A stretch of 64,000 bases of DNA from Hordeum vulgare subsp. vulgare (taxonomy: Eukaryota; Streptophyta; Magnoliopsida; Poales; Poaceae), in the NCBI RefSeq assembly GCF_904849725.1, contig NC_058519.1, positions 580,314,676 through 580,378,675 of the forward strand, in the 5' to 3' direction. Of this stretch, positions 21,322 through 34,487 are shown piece after piece. A program made the translations under genes and the position numbers. How positions within the stretch are numbered: position 1 is the stretch's first letter; each line of letters begins with the position of its first letter. The notes under the pieces were generated by a model, which did no database searches, was not told the origin of the DNA, and saw only the letters and a list, made by a program, of their open reading frames with translations.

Positions 21322-22405
21322 AAAATCCTATTTACGGAGAAAAAAAACAAAGAAGAAATTTCATTGCGTTTCACGACACGAGCGGCCACCACATCCTGTT
21401 CTTCATCGGGAGGCCTAATCTGGAGTCCGTTTTGGGCTCGGGAAAGGGGAATCTTCGGTCTTCGTCATCACCAACTCTCCTCTATCGCTAATTCCATGAT
21501 GCTCTCCAGTAGGAGTGAGTAGTCCCTTCGTAGGCTTTGTGGTCGGTGAAAAGCTGGATGAGATTCATCATGTAATCGAGTTAGTTTGGTTAGGGCTTGA
21601 TCCCTAGTATCCACTATGTTCGGAGATTGGTGTTGCTATGACTTTGCCATGCTTAATGCGTGTCAGTAGGGCATGAGTGCCACAATATCAGAACTTAATC
21701 GTTTATGTTTTAAACATTATATCTATGTTCCTAATCCGATCTTGCAAGTTATATGCACCTACTACATGTTAGGATCTGCATACCCCAAAGTGACAATAAT
21801 TGGGATTCTTTTCGGTGATTACCATAGTATGAGGAGTTCATGTATTGACTATGTGTTAATGCTTTTTTCCGGTTCTCTATTAAAAGGAGGCCTTAATATC
21901 CCTTAGTTTCCTTATGGACCCCGCTGCCACGGGAGGGTAGGACAAAAGATGTCATGCAAGTTCTTTTCCATAAGCATGTATGACTATTTACGGAATACAT
22001 GCCTACATTATATCGACGAACGGGAGCTAGTTCTTTGTCGCCCTATGGTGTGACTCTTATATGATGAATATTATCCAGCAATATCATCGATCCAGTGCCT
22101 ACGAGTTTTCTACATATTGTGATTGCTAAATTACTATTGTTGCTACTGTTGTTACAACTGCTACAAAACTGCTATCATTGTTACCATTACTACTGCTACT
22201 ATTACCACTGCTATCAAAACTACCGTATTACCGTGCTACTGATCACTGTTTCGCACATACTAAATCTCCAAGTATGGTTGAATTGACAACTCAACAGCTA
22301 ATACCTGCAAATATTCTTTGGCTCCCCTTGTGTCGAATCTATAAATTTGGGTTGAATACTCTACCCTCTGAAACTATCGCGATCCCATATACTTGTGGGT
22401 TATCA
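21322..22405 (+). repeat. Gypsy-2 5' LTR, second part
   Basis: Resumes Gypsy-2 after the AAAAT duplication and follows the Gypsy-1 LTR sequence. Shared blocks include CTGGAGTCCGTTTTGGGCTC, TCATGTAATCGAGTTAGTTT and GACCCCGCTGCCACGGGAGG. It ends at GGGTTATCA. Removing the BARE insertion gives an LTR of about 1412 bp, close to Gypsy-1. A T-rich/ATT-repeat stretch (about 22120-22230) replaces the TGTTACTTGTTT repeats of Gypsy-1. The following sequence is a decayed primer-site region. Confidence 0.85.
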
Positions 22406-22474
22406 AGAACGTTTTCCCACATCGTTCTCGAGGAGCATAGCTATATTTGTTGAGTATCTTGGGATATCTATTTA

Positions 22475-25274
22475 TTGATCACTATGAAGAATCTGAAATA
22501 TACAAGAACCAAGATTTTCTCCTCTGAGACGAGGGGAGGTAAGGAACTGCCATCTAGCTGTGCACTTGGTTCACCCTCTGTTTTGAATAGACTTGCAACA
22601 CCACCACCACATGCTATTAATCCTGATATGTCGCAAGTTATTGATGTTTCTACCTCTACTATGAATGATGCTTATGATGATTCTAGTACCTTTCTTGATG
22701 ATAATGTGCCACTAGGTGAATTTCTTGATGAACAACTTGCTAGAGCTAAAGAAATTTAGCATGCTGAAATTGATGATACTATTGAAACTGATGAAGTCTT
22801 TGCTACTGAAAATATTGAAATACCTTTTAGACACAGCTATTCTAGAACTGAACGGCCTGAAATACCTAAAGATTATGTTATGGATGAAGAAATTTCTAGA
22901 GACTTTCTTTCTTGTGAGGATATAGAAGATCTTCAGAAACTACTATACAAGTTGAAAGAAAAATGCTTGGATGCTAGAATGAAATATGATCCTAAGTTTG
23001 CTACTTCACGTATCTTTGTTGCCAATAAGTATTATGAATTCTTCGTCGACCCAGAGAAAATGTCTTCGGTTGAACATGATCCTTTTCATGGCTATGAAAA
23101 TGAAACTGTTGTGGCACATCTCACTAAGCTAAATGATATAGCCACCCTATTTACTCATGATGATAAAATTCGCTACTACTATATTCTCAAATTATTTCCG
23201 TTCTCATTAAAGGGTGATGCTAAGATTTGTTACAATACACTTGCTCCTGGTTGTGCACGTAGTCCCCAGGATATGATTTATTACTTCTTCGAAAAATGTT
23301 TTCCTTCTCATAAGAAACAAGCTGCCTTACAGGAAATATCCAACTTTGTGCAAATTGAAGAAGAGAGTCTCCCACAAGCTTGGGGGAGGCTTCTCCAATT
23401 ACTTAATGATTTTCCTCATCATCCTCTTAAGAAAATCAAACACTCTATATATTTTATAATGTACTAAACCATGCTTCTAGAGACCACCTAGATAGTTGTC
23501 CTGGTTTTGTTTTCAGGGAACAAACTGTCAAACAAGGTGAGGAGTTATTGCCTAATATATTGAAGAATTATGATGAATGGACACTTCGTGAACCACTGCC
23601 TAAAACCACACCAAGTAAGATGGGTATCTTATTTCTTAGTCGTGAAACTATGCAAGAGGCAAAGAAATGTATGAAGGAAAAGGGCATTAAAGGTCAAGAT
23701 GTTAAGAATTTACGACCTATCAAAGAAATACATGGTCTCCACACACCAACATAGGTGGTGATGGTAAATTCTCGTTTAAAGTTTGATGAAGGTGATATCC
23801 CTAACAATAAACATCCTAGTCAATGCTTATATGAGTTTGATAATTATATCGTAAAGCAAGATCATTTCAACTCCTATGTAATGAAATAATTGAAACAAAA
23901 CTCCGATATGATTGCTTGCTTAAGTGACTTGTTATTGAGAATCACCAATGATGTAAGAGGTGTAGGAAAACATGCTTCCATGGTTCAAACCCAAATAGAA
24001 CAAGTTGCTAAATCTCAAAGTGAGTTACTTCATGAAATGACTAATAATATAAATGATCATGTTGTTAGAGTAATGACTAGAGGAGGAACAACGACTCAAG
24101 ATCCACCATATCCAGAAGGTCATCCTAAAAGAACTGAACAATATTAAAAAAGAATTAATGCTGATGCACCTAGTCCTTCTAGGAAGAAAAAGAAAAAAAG
24201 AAAAATGATAGGACCTTGCATACTTCTAGTGAACCTGAAGTACAAAAACTTTCTCCTAATCCTTATGATATCTCTATCTCTGATGCTGAAACTCAATCTG
24301 GTAGTGAGCATTCACCTAGTTATAAGGAAAATTATAATGATGATGCTCATGTAGATGCTCAACCTGACAATGATAAAGAACCAGATAATGATGTTGAGAT
24401 AGAACATATTGTTCATCTTGATAACCCACAACCTGAGAACAAATGTTATGATAAAAGATATATTTTGCTAGAAAGCATGGCAAAGAAAGAGAGCCATGGG
24501 TTCAAAAAACCCATGCCTTATCCACCCAAACTAACTAAGAAAAAAGATGATGAAGAATTTGAACGCTTTGCTGAAATGATTAGGCTAGTCTTTTTGCATA
24601 CTCATTTGACTGATATTTTAAAGATGGCCCCTTATGCTAAGTATATGAAAGACATCGACACTAATAAAACAAAAATGCCCGAAGCTAAAATATCTACCAT
24701 GCTTGCTAAATATACCTTTAAGGATGGAGTACAGAAAAAACTAGGAGATCCAGGAATACTAACTATACAATGTTCTATAAAAAATAACTATGTGAAAACT
24801 GCTTTATGTGACTTAGGAGGTGGTGTTAGTGTTATGCAATTTTATTTATACAAAAGATTTTACTTGAATAAACTCACACCTACTGAAATTTCATTGCAAA
24901 TGGCTGACAAATCAACTGCCATACCTATCGGCATTTGTGAGGATGTATCCATTGCTTTTTCACATGTTAATATCTTGGCAGACTTTGTTATACTTGATAT
25001 GCCCGAGGGTGAAAACATGTCAATTATCCTTGGTAGACCTTTCTTGAATACTGTAGGGGCTGTTATTGATTGGAACAAAAGCAAGGTCACTTTTCATGTC
25101 AATGGTAAAGAACATACATTGGATTTTCCAAGGAGACAATTTCAAGTGAATGGTGTTAATGTTATTGAAAATCTCCGACTACCACGAGTGAATGTCTTCA
25201 ACTACCTCTACCCAATGCCAAAAATAAATATGAGATACTTATTATTGGGGACATGCACATCCCCATTGAGGTAA
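22475..25274 (+). pseudogene. gag: Gag plus aspartic protease relic of Gypsy-2
   Basis: Homologous along its length to the Gypsy-1 gag-protease. The start MKNLK is shared. The frame 22475-23467 has an in-frame TAG (22757-22759), and the Gag core then reads through YYYILKLFPFSLKGDAK and ESLPQAWGRLLQL. A frameshift at about 23460 and further stops (about 23752, 23887, 24145) break the middle. The last frame (24216-25274) holds the protease, with DLGGGVSVM in place of DLGAGVSVM and IILGRPFLNT. It is more decayed than Gypsy-1 and lacks the 8-residue repeat. It is not functional. Confidence 0.85.
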
Positions 25275-25729
25275 CTTAGTGTTTTACGAAAAATCTTTGG
25301 GATCGTGTTAATTGGAAGTGGTTGTTAACAAGACTTGATCAACCTTGTTAATGAATCATTTTCAGGAAGCATGAGGTCGATGAATTCATTATAAACAACT
25401 CTCCAAATCCATTTTTATTTTACTATTACATTTATTTAAATGCAATAAATTTCATGATTATCTAGTTTTGTGATTTCACCATGCAATAAAAAAGTGCCCA
25501 AAAATAAAATTCTCCAAATGACCTGAAATTTTCACTTGTTTTTCTGAAAATTTGAGAATACCTCACACTAAAAACACTCTATGGGGTGTTCCAGGTGGCC
25601 ACTAGACACGAGGGCTCGCCACCCCCACCAGGTGCGGCCAGATGTCTAGTGGGCCCCTCAAGGGTCCCCTCACTTATTCCTTCATCTCACTTCGTCACCT
25701 ACCTCTAGAAAAAAAATCCCTATTTTAAG
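25275..25729 (+). other. Gypsy-2 spacer with U3-like block, truncated
   Basis: Follows the protease and contains AAAATAAAATTCTCC, a TTTTTCTGAAAATTTGAG block, and a GC-rich stretch ending near TAGTGGGCCCCTCAAGG. This is the same order as the Gypsy-2 LTR around 12200-12380 and the Gypsy-1 spacer at 6725-6900. It stops abruptly where the SIRE/Maximus-like LTR starts. ORF2, polypurine tract and 3' LTR of Gypsy-2 are absent from the window. Confidence 0.5.
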
Positions 25730-27136
25730 TGCGTCTAATGCCCCTTAGTGATTTTGGTGTATTTAAGACTTATAGGTTAAAAGACTAATGTGTTTGTGAG
25801 TGGACACAAGCTTTATAACTCGTTGAGGAGTTTGAGTTATTCGAATATTACTGACCCCTAAAAATGAATGTTTTCGGCTGAGGACTTTTGTAATTCCTTG
25901 AAGATTTTGAAAGCGAGGAAATTGTTGTGTGTGTGAATAAATTGATGTGAGTACTTGGAAGCGTGAAAACTTTTGTTTTCATAGTTTTATTTCCTTTCTT
26001 GTGCGTCATAGTACCACCGTACTGTTAAGGGGGTCGAGGTAAAACTAAGGAAAATTTTCCATGTGATGCTCATCTCAAAGCCTACACATACCCAATCCTT
26101 CGAGTGAAGCCTTTGGAAATCTTTTACAGTTTAGTCAGATTCTTCAGTGACACACGCAAAGATCTTCTGGTCTTTGAGGAATTTGCTCTAACTGAGGAGT
26201 TAGGTTTTCACTAGTGCGAATTACCTACAAGTGAGGATCATGAGAGACATGAGGACTTTCACAGTTGAAAGATTTCGACCGTTGCTGCGTCGTGCGCCAG
26301 CTGTCCCTTACCTTATCCACATAACGTTCATATCATTCGGGCATTTATGTCAAATCATGTTGGGGTTGCTCTCAGGCTATAAATAACCGCCCCATAACAT
26401 GCTCCGTGAGAGAAACTAACACTTGTCATTTGAGAGCAACCCATTCCTCGAAGACTTTGAGAGAAAATCATCAATGAGGAAAAACCCCAAATACCCAAAC
26501 CAAAACCCAAAAACCCTAGAGGGATTGAGAATAATTGAAGAGACGGTTAGGTGTCATGGTTTAGAGCATCCAACAGTTAATTATGCATCGTCGGGTGACC
26601 GAGTTTGTGAGGGTTTGGAAGTCTACAATGATGATTTACCAAGAATGTTGGCGTAGGACTTTGTGTCCTTAGATCAAGGAGAATACAGTAAGGACTGTGT
26701 CCCCTTTGGTTTAAATACCAACCCACTCAAAACTAGACGTACGACTGTCACAACAGTTGGAACTGGGTCACCAAATCACTGCCTTTACCGAGTACCTGGT
26801 TCTATTTCCTCAACCCTTTCGTTTCCTCATTTATGTGTTGATGAAATTGATCGTTACTGTTTGAAGAATTTGACTCATGACTTCCACAATTTCCTCACCC
26901 CAAATTCTTCACTTCACTTTTTATTCACCTACATATCCTCAACACGCTACTAGTGCAAACTATGTGTTTCATTTAATCATGAAGACTATGATATGGATGT
27001 GTTTTATGCTTGCATGAGTACTTAATCTACTGCACGTCGTTCGTTAGTGAGGAATTTTCTCACAAGGAACTTCCTCAGTGACGAATTCATAAAAACCGCC
27101 TATTCACTCCCCTGTAGTCGATATAAGGCACTTTCA
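25730..27136 (+). repeat. 5' LTR of the SIRE/Maximus-like Copia
   Basis: The end is fixed by CACTTTCA directly before the primer site. The start TGCGTCTAATGCCCC at 25730 is the best TG near the junction with Gypsy-2, but cannot be confirmed without the 3' LTR. A TATA box GCTATAAATAAC lies near 26378. The repeat is rich in GAGGA/CTCCTC/CTTCAA words, as is the rest of the element. Confidence 0.65.
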
Positions 27137-27150
27137 ATTGGTATGAGAGC
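27137..27150 (+). other. Primer binding site (initiator tRNA-Met) of the SIRE/Maximus-like Copia
   Basis: ATTGGTATGAGAGC follows the LTR end. It matches the canonical TTGGTATCAGAGC with a single C-to-G change. Confidence 0.8.
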
Positions 27151-27203
27151 AAGGTACTCCCTTGTTCTGTGTGATTTCGGTTTAACCAGCTGGAGTTTTT
27201 GTT

Positions 27204-29317
27204 ATGTCGACCAGAGGTATGATGTAGGGCACAACGGGCTATCCTACCTTTGAAGGGAAAAACTACCCCTACTCGAAGAACAAGATTCGCATGCACCTTG
27301 AAGCAATTGACAATGATCTCTGGTATGTTGTGGAAAATGGTGTTCCCTTTGTCACTCGAACTATCACCGCTACTGATGTGAAGAGATTCAAGCAACTCGA
27401 CTCCCAAGCAAAGAATATCATCTGTGGCCATCTGAGCAAAGGTCGGTATGGTAGAGTGAGTGCTTTGGGTTCTGCAAAGCTTATCTGGGAGAGGTTGTCC
27501 AAGGTCAATGAAGGAGTATGTACTCAATGTGACTCCTGGGTTGATGTCATTTGCAATCTCTTCAACCGTTTCAAAATACCCGACAATGAGAGTTGTCAGC
27601 AAACCTTCGATCGCCTCACTGATATATCCAATGAGCTATAGGCTCTTGGGCCCAAAGACACCATTGATCTTGAGGTGGTGAAGAAACTGCTGAGATCTGT
27701 TGATTCTTCATTCGATACAGAGGTTCTGATGATCCAAGAACTAAGAGACTACAAGTTACTAGATCCTGCTGATATTCTTGAGAGACTCAATACTCACAAA
27801 TTCCAACAAGCTAAGAAGGGAGACCTCTATGGACTAAGCTATGGTAGACCTCATGCGTTGAAGGCAAAGGCCGTTTCCTCATTTGAAGAAGAAGACACTG
27901 ATTGCAGTCTTGGTGATCTTAAAGAACTTGGTCAGGAACTTGACATGCTTGTGAGGAAATTCCAGAAGTTCTCGAAACGTGGCCAGTTAGGAAAATCTTC
28001 AAGAAGAGATATGAGGAACTCAGAATCTTCACCTGAGTACTACAAGAAAAGAACCTGCCATAAATGCAAGAAGTCTGGTCATTATATTGTTGATTATCCT
28101 CGTTGGGTGAAGGAATCAAAGAAAAAGAAATACAAGGATGACAGTTTTGATGACTTGAAGAAAAACAAGAAATCTTCAAAATACTCATCATCAAAGTCCT
28201 CATCACACAAGAAGAACAGTTTCAAAAAGGCTCGGGCTCTTATCGGCAAGGAAATGGACTCTAAGGAAGAATCTGAGGAATGTGATGAAGAGGAAGAATC
28301 TGAAGAGGGGTCAGAGTCTGGTGTGGAAAGCCTAGCCCTTTCTACCACATCCGTCAGCAATTCCACCTTCAACCTCAAAGAAGATGACAACATCAACAAC
28401 AGTGATGACTGTGACGACGACTTTGTTCCCACCTATTGCTTCATGGAAAAAGGTTGCAAGATACCCAAACACACTTCCTCTTCTGATTCAAGTGACTGTG
28501 AACCTGATGACAATCAAAAACCCAGTTACTACAATTTTACTAATATTGCCACTAAGAAACAAAATGTTGTTGAAAAGCTTCAGAAACTGCTAGACAAAAG
28601 TGATGACCTATTGAATGAGGAAATGAATCACACTCTAACCCTCACTAATGATATTCAAAGTCTTCAGTCTAGGTTTGATAGTCTTCGGGATCATCATGGC
28701 ACTATCTTGGCAGATCATGAGAAGCTTTATTACGAATTTTTTCAAAGAAAGCAAGATCTTGAGAAGCTAAGGGCGTCTCATGATGATCTTTAAACTGAAA
28801 ACGATTCTTTGCTTGCTCAACACATCACTACTGCTCAGGAAGAATTCATTCCACCATGCTTGAAATGCATCGAACGCGAATCTGCTAATTCTTCACCTCA
28901 AAGTTCAAATGCTTCTATCGCTACAAATTCTTCAACTATCTCTATAGTTACACATTCCTCACTTGAGGAAACCACAAATGTCACTTACTAAAAACAGGGT
29001 TGAAGGAATTGTATGTGACACACATATACAAAAGCCTGAAAGGGCATCAAACCCTTTGCGATGTGGTCAAAAAGCAAATTCTGAACACAAACTCTAGGAA
29101 AGAGGGTATTGCATTTGAGAGGAAATTGAATGTTGACGGATCATACTGGAAACCTGAGCAGTATCCCAAAACCTCATGGGTTGCTGCAAAAGGGCCTCCT
29201 ATTGGTCCATCTACACTATCAGGCTTTGCATGTGAAACTTCATATTCCTCCAATGAGTCATTTGAATCCAACTATAAACTATTCAAAAATAAGAATGGTG
29301 AAGTATTTGCTAGATAG
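27204..29317 (+). pseudogene. gag: Gag relic of the SIRE/Maximus-like Copia
   Basis: Starts MSTRG at 27204 in one frame that remains in register to about 28991. It has in-frame stops near 27222, at 27639-27641, 28791-28793 and 28989-28991; then a frameshift leads into 29000-29317. It contains the UBN2-type Gag (GYPTFEGKNYPYSKNKIRM, NRFKIPDNESCQQTFDRL). The zinc knuckle reads CHKCKKSGHYIVDYP, with Tyr in place of the fourth zinc ligand (Cys). A highly acidic/serine-rich segment follows (27.9-28.5 kb), then a coiled-coil-like stretch rich in K, E and L. Most stops could arise from single C-to-T changes, as expected for methylated cytosines. It is not functional. Confidence 0.8.
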
Positions 29318-29974
29318 ATGGAACTAACCGCAAGAATGGACCACCCTTGAAGAAAATCTAGGTTCCCAAAAGCAGCTTGCAAAGTCTTCAGGTGAATGTC
29401 ATCATGACACTACAAGTGTAGAACAGGAATCCCAAATCAATTTCCTCAAGTGGACCAAAGTCTTCACAAGGGTCAAATTCCTCATATGGTCAAAATTCTA
29501 CTTGTACTCATGCTAATGCTTGCGATATGAAGGGAAACTACAAGAGACATGAATATGTGCACTATTCCTCAAATCACTATGTTCATAAGTCCTCGAAGAA
29601 TTTCTCTGCATATTCATTTGAGTACACTAACCCCATTCTTGTCAAACTAAGTGCATTAGCTTCAACGCCAAAATTATCTTATGGTGCTCGCACGTTGATG
29701 AACTCTTTGCCACCCCTTTAGATGTGGGTGGTGAAGAAATTGAACTAATCTCTTCTGCACATCAGGTCTCCACATGAACATGATCATCTAAAGAATTTGT
29801 TGGAGACATGAGGAAATGCTTCATAGGACACAAGCTAATCATGATGAAATGATTGTCATTTCACATGTCCTCAATATTGTCTTAACTCTACACTATGTGA
29901 TGAAATTCAATTCTGATGAATTTCATATCATATTCTTCACTCTGAAGCATATATGAGATGGTAAGCACTACTAA

Positions 29975-32900
29975 TTCATCTACAGGATGACAACCCCAAA
30001 ACCAAAGAGTGGGTTCTTGATAGTGGATGTACAAATCACATGACTGGTGACAAGAGTTTATTGATGAACATCCCACTGACTCCATCACCACTGAAGCATA
30101 TCACCTGCATAGACAAAGGAAAAAAGCAAGGTATTTGACCTCGATAAGGTGGCTATTTCCAATGACCGGTACTTGGACAAAGTCATGCTTGTTGAATCCC
30201 TTGGGTTTAAATTCATGTATATCTCAATGATTTGTGATCTTGATATGATTGTCATCTTTGGAAAATAGCGATGCGTAGTCATCATGGAATCTGACAAATC
30301 CAAAGCCTTCGAAGGTTTTAGGAGAGGAGACTTATACATTGTTGATTTCTCTACAGGTCCATAGCCCACCATGTGTCTACTTGCAAAAACCTCAGAGGGC
30401 TGGCTATGGCATCAATGACTTAGTCATGCAGGCATGAGGAATCTGCACACACTGTCAAAGAAGAAGCATGTCAATGGCATCGAAGGTGTAAAATTCCTCA
30501 AGAATTATTTGTGTGGGGCTTGTGAGTCTGGAAAGATGACCAGATCAAGGCACCCCTCAAAGACTATCATGACCACCACTCGTTCTTTTGAATTGCTTCA
30601 CATGGAACTCTTTGGACCTACTCATTGTGCTACTCTAACCAATGCACCATCTCTATATGGCTTTGTCATTGTTGATGATTATTCATGTTACACTTGGGTG
30701 CATATTATCTGTTACAAAATTGAAGTGCAGGAAGTCTTCAAATGATTTTCCTCAAGGGCTTCAACGAACTTCGGCGTCAAGATCAAGCCCATAAAGAGTG
30801 ATAATGCGACAGAGTTCAAGAACACTAATCTTAATGACTATCTTGATGAACTTAGTCTTACTCATGAGTTGTTTGCCCTTTATACTCCTCAACAGAATGG
30901 CGTCGTGGGGTGCAAGAACATGACTCTTGTTGAGATGGATCGCACTTTTCTTGAAGAATATTAGACTCCTCATCGCTTCTGTCCTGAGGCAATCAACACT
31001 GCCTTACACATCATCAATAGGGTATATCTTCACGAATTCCTCAAGAAGAGCTCATATGAACTACTCACTGAAAAGAAACCCAGTGTAAGTTATTTTGAAG
31101 TCTTCGGTGTAAGATGCTGGATTAGAGATCCTCATCACAGTTCAAAATTTGCATCGAAAGCACATGAGGGTTTTATGCTTCCTTACTGAAAGGACTCGCA
31201 TACCTACAGAGTCTTCAACAACTACCACAACAAAGTTGTTGAAAATGTAGATGTGCAGTTCGATGAAACTAACGGCTCACAAATAGAGAACCACCCTCAT
31301 GTGCTAGATAAAATGCCTCCTGAGTAATCTATTAGGTTCAAGGCTACTAAAGATATCATTAGCACTGGATAACAACCACCTGTTGAAGAAGTCATCCCAA
31401 ACAACGAAGAAATTCGGGCTGGTGCACCTCAGGAAATGCTCATGATCAAATTCCTCGACCCGATCAAAGTCTTCAACCCTCGACCTGCGCATCCAAGGAT
31501 TGCAAATGAAGTGAAAATTGACAAAATCCTTGATGACATCAATGATCCAAGTCCTGTCACTCGCTCAAAAGCTTCACATTTAATTAACTTTTGTGGGCAC
31601 TCTTCCTTTATGTCTATCACAGAACCCTCAAAAGTTGATGAAGCTTTCATGGAACCTGAGTGGATTCAAGCAATGCAAGAAGAACTTCATTAAGTCGAGT
31701 TGAACAATGTGTGGGAACTTGTCAAGCGGCATGATCCTCACAAGCATAATGTCATCGGTACCAAGTGGATCTACCGAAAAAAGCAATACGAAGATGGTCA
31801 GGTAGTGAGGAACAAGACACGACTTGTAGCACAAGGCTACACACAGGTTGAAGGAAATAACTTTGATGAAACTTTTGCACCTCTTGCTAGACCCGAAGCA
31901 ATTCGTATATTGCTTGCTTATGCTAACAATCACAATATCACCTTGTATCAAATGGATGTGAAAAGTGCATTTCTCAATGGTTGGCTTGAGGAAGAAGTAT
32001 ATGTTGCTCAGCCCCCAGGTTTTGAAGACCCAAAGCATCCTGACTAAGTCTTCAGACTCAACAAGGCTCTCTAAGGCCTCAAGCAAGCCCCTCGGTTGTG
32101 GTACGACACATTGAAGGAATTTCTCATGAAGAAATGCTTCAAACTTGGTTCACTTGATCCAACTCTTTTAACAAAATCCTATGAAAATGAACTATTTGTG
32201 TGTCAAATATATGTATACGATATTATCTTTGGTTGTACTGACAAACGTTACTATGACAAATTTCACTACATGATGGGTGAAGAATATCAAATGTCCATGA
32301 TGGGGGAGTTGAAATTCTTCCTACGACTACAAATTCGTCAACAATGCAATGGCATCTTCATCTCTCAAAATAAATAACTCAAGGATGTCCTCAAGAAATT
32401 TTGCATGCATGAATGCAAAGGTGTCAAAATTCCAATGCCTACCAAAGGCCACGTATGCACTAACAAAAATTGTAAAGATTTCAGTCAACAGGTTTATCGC
32501 TCCATGATTAGCTCTTTATTGTACCTATGTGCATCTAGCCCAGATATTATGCTTACTGTTTGCATGTGTGCCCGTTTCCAAGAAACCCCGAAGGAATCAG
32601 ACCATATGGTCGTGAAACATAGTCTTCCATATCTAGCTCACACACCAACGCTTGGATTATGGTACCCCAAGGGCTCAAATCTTCATCTCGTTGGATATTC
32701 TGACTTTGACTATGCTGGTGACCGTGTGGATCGCAAATCAACATCACGAACCTGCCATTTCCTCGGACGATCCTTAGTCCGTTGGTCCTCGAAGAAGCAG
32801 AACTGTGTGTCACTTTCCACTGTTGAAGCTGAGTATATAGCTACCGGTTCGTGATGTGCTCAACTACTATGGATGAAGCAAACCCTGAAGGACTACGACA

Positions 32901-33130
32901 TCAACATGAAGAATGTTCCACTCTAGTGCGGCAATGAGTGTGCAATCAAGATTGCAAACAATCTAGTACAACACTCGAAGACCAAGCACATCCAGATTCG
33001 TCATCATTTTCTTTGTGATAATGTACTCAAGGAAAACATCTTTCTCGACCATGTGAAGATTGAAGAACAACTAGTAGATATCTTCACTCAGCCCTTGGAT
33101 GAAAAGAGATTCCGCAAGTTGCGGTGTTAG
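29975..33130 (+). pseudogene. pol: Pol relic of the SIRE/Maximus-like Copia
   Basis: Domains in order, across many stops and frame changes. Protease: WVLDSGCTNHMTG (about 30010). Pre-integrase and integrase: NYLCGACESGKMTRSRHPSK, ELLHMELFGPT (30434-30745), IKSDNATEFKN, TPQQNGVV (about 30780-30900). Reverse transcriptase: [53 protein letters not shown] (31700-32047). The catalytic box reads YVYD instead of YVDD (about 32210). RNase H: DYAGDRVDRKSTS and STVEAEYIA (32405-32854). A closing block up to 33130 has PLDEKRFRKLR. Loss of one catalytic Asp plus the stops make it inactive. Confidence 0.85.
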
Positions 33131-34487
33131 CTAAGTATCTTAGAGTCTTTGAATGTTTTGTCAAAGGACACACATCCTAACACTTATGGAAAATTGATGA
33201 CTTAGATGTGCAACACGTGAAGTAACGTTTTTTCTTCAATCAATGAAGAATAACACTCTAAGTGTGAATAAATTAATGAAGAATTTGATTCTTAGGACCC
33301 TACGCCAATTGTGCGCAGTGTCTGAAATCATCATTCCTACATGGTGGATTTGAAATTCAACTTTGAAATTCTTCAAGTTAAAATTCTTCAAAGTTGAGAT
33401 TTTTGCAAATTCTTCAAATCTTCAAGTTCTTCAGATTTTCAAATTCCTCAAAAATTTAAAATTCTTCAAAAAGTGTTCTTCATTGACTATATACTTATTT
33501 GTGAGCTTTCAATGTTCTCAACAGCATTCACTTATTGCTAAGTCTTCATGTTAGTTTTTCTTCTAAGTGAATGTCATCAGACCCGTCCCCCCTCTATGCT
33601 AAGCTCAACCTAATCTATTCTGAAATTCTCCATATGCATTCACTTTGAAACTCGTTCAAAGTCTTCACTCAGTCCTTATCTCCTGAAGTATTTGCGAACA
33701 AATCCCACAAAAATATATCAAAAGTTTTGTCCGTTGCCGCTCAAACCGCTCCCACTACCTACAACTGGATAAGCACGATCTACACTAACTCCACTGCTTA
33801 ATGCATGGGTGCCACATGTCATGCGGAGAGGGAAAGTCAGGGGTAGTTTGGTCCGAAAACTTCGGGTCGGATCATTTTCATGTGGGCTATAAATACCCCA
33901 CTCTGACCCCTCAGTTCCTTTTTCCTCCCAATTCACTTCTCACTACTCGAAGCCCGGTCCTAGCGCCGCTGCTGAAATCATCACCACTGGTGAGGAAGAG
34001 CTTCACTGCCTTGACCTCCTCGTCGACGTACTCACGTAGGCCATGGATATCCTCCCTCCTGTGCCACCGTAGTTGTCTTCAGCCGCCAAGCTAGGGCGCT
34101 GATGATGTGAACCGACGAGCTTCAATTTCACTTCCTCCTGTTCGTCGTGTTCTTCGGCAAGGGTAATTAAAATCTAACTTTACCACCCTTGTAGATATGT
34201 GTGATTACATAAAATCTTGAAAAAGTATTTTGCCTCAGCAAATTTATCATATGAGCACTTCCTATGCTTAGATTTCACTAAGTTACACTATTCTTCAAGA
34301 GATTCCTCAATTGTGTGAATTTTTGGGTCTGCACAACTCTGGAACCTAAGTCAAGAACACTTAGAGAAATTCTTCAAGACAGTATTTGTCAATTTCCTCA
34401 ACTTGAGTCATTTTTGAAAATCTTCTAAGAACACATATGACCTCTTCAAATTCTTCACACATATGCTCTCTTCAAATTCTGTAAAAA
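33131..34487 (+). promoter_or_regulatory. Pol-ORF3 spacer with an internal TATA-box region
   Basis: Low-complexity TTCTTCAAA-type repeats (33360-33480) are followed by GGGCTATAAATACCCC near 33885-33900 and a CT-rich stretch, then a long leader into the third ORF at 34488. The TATA block resembles the promoter of the element's own LTR (GCTATAAATAAC, 26378). A possible splice donor (AGGGTAATT) lies near 34160. An independent promoter for ORF3 is inference; no transcript data are available. Confidence 0.4.
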
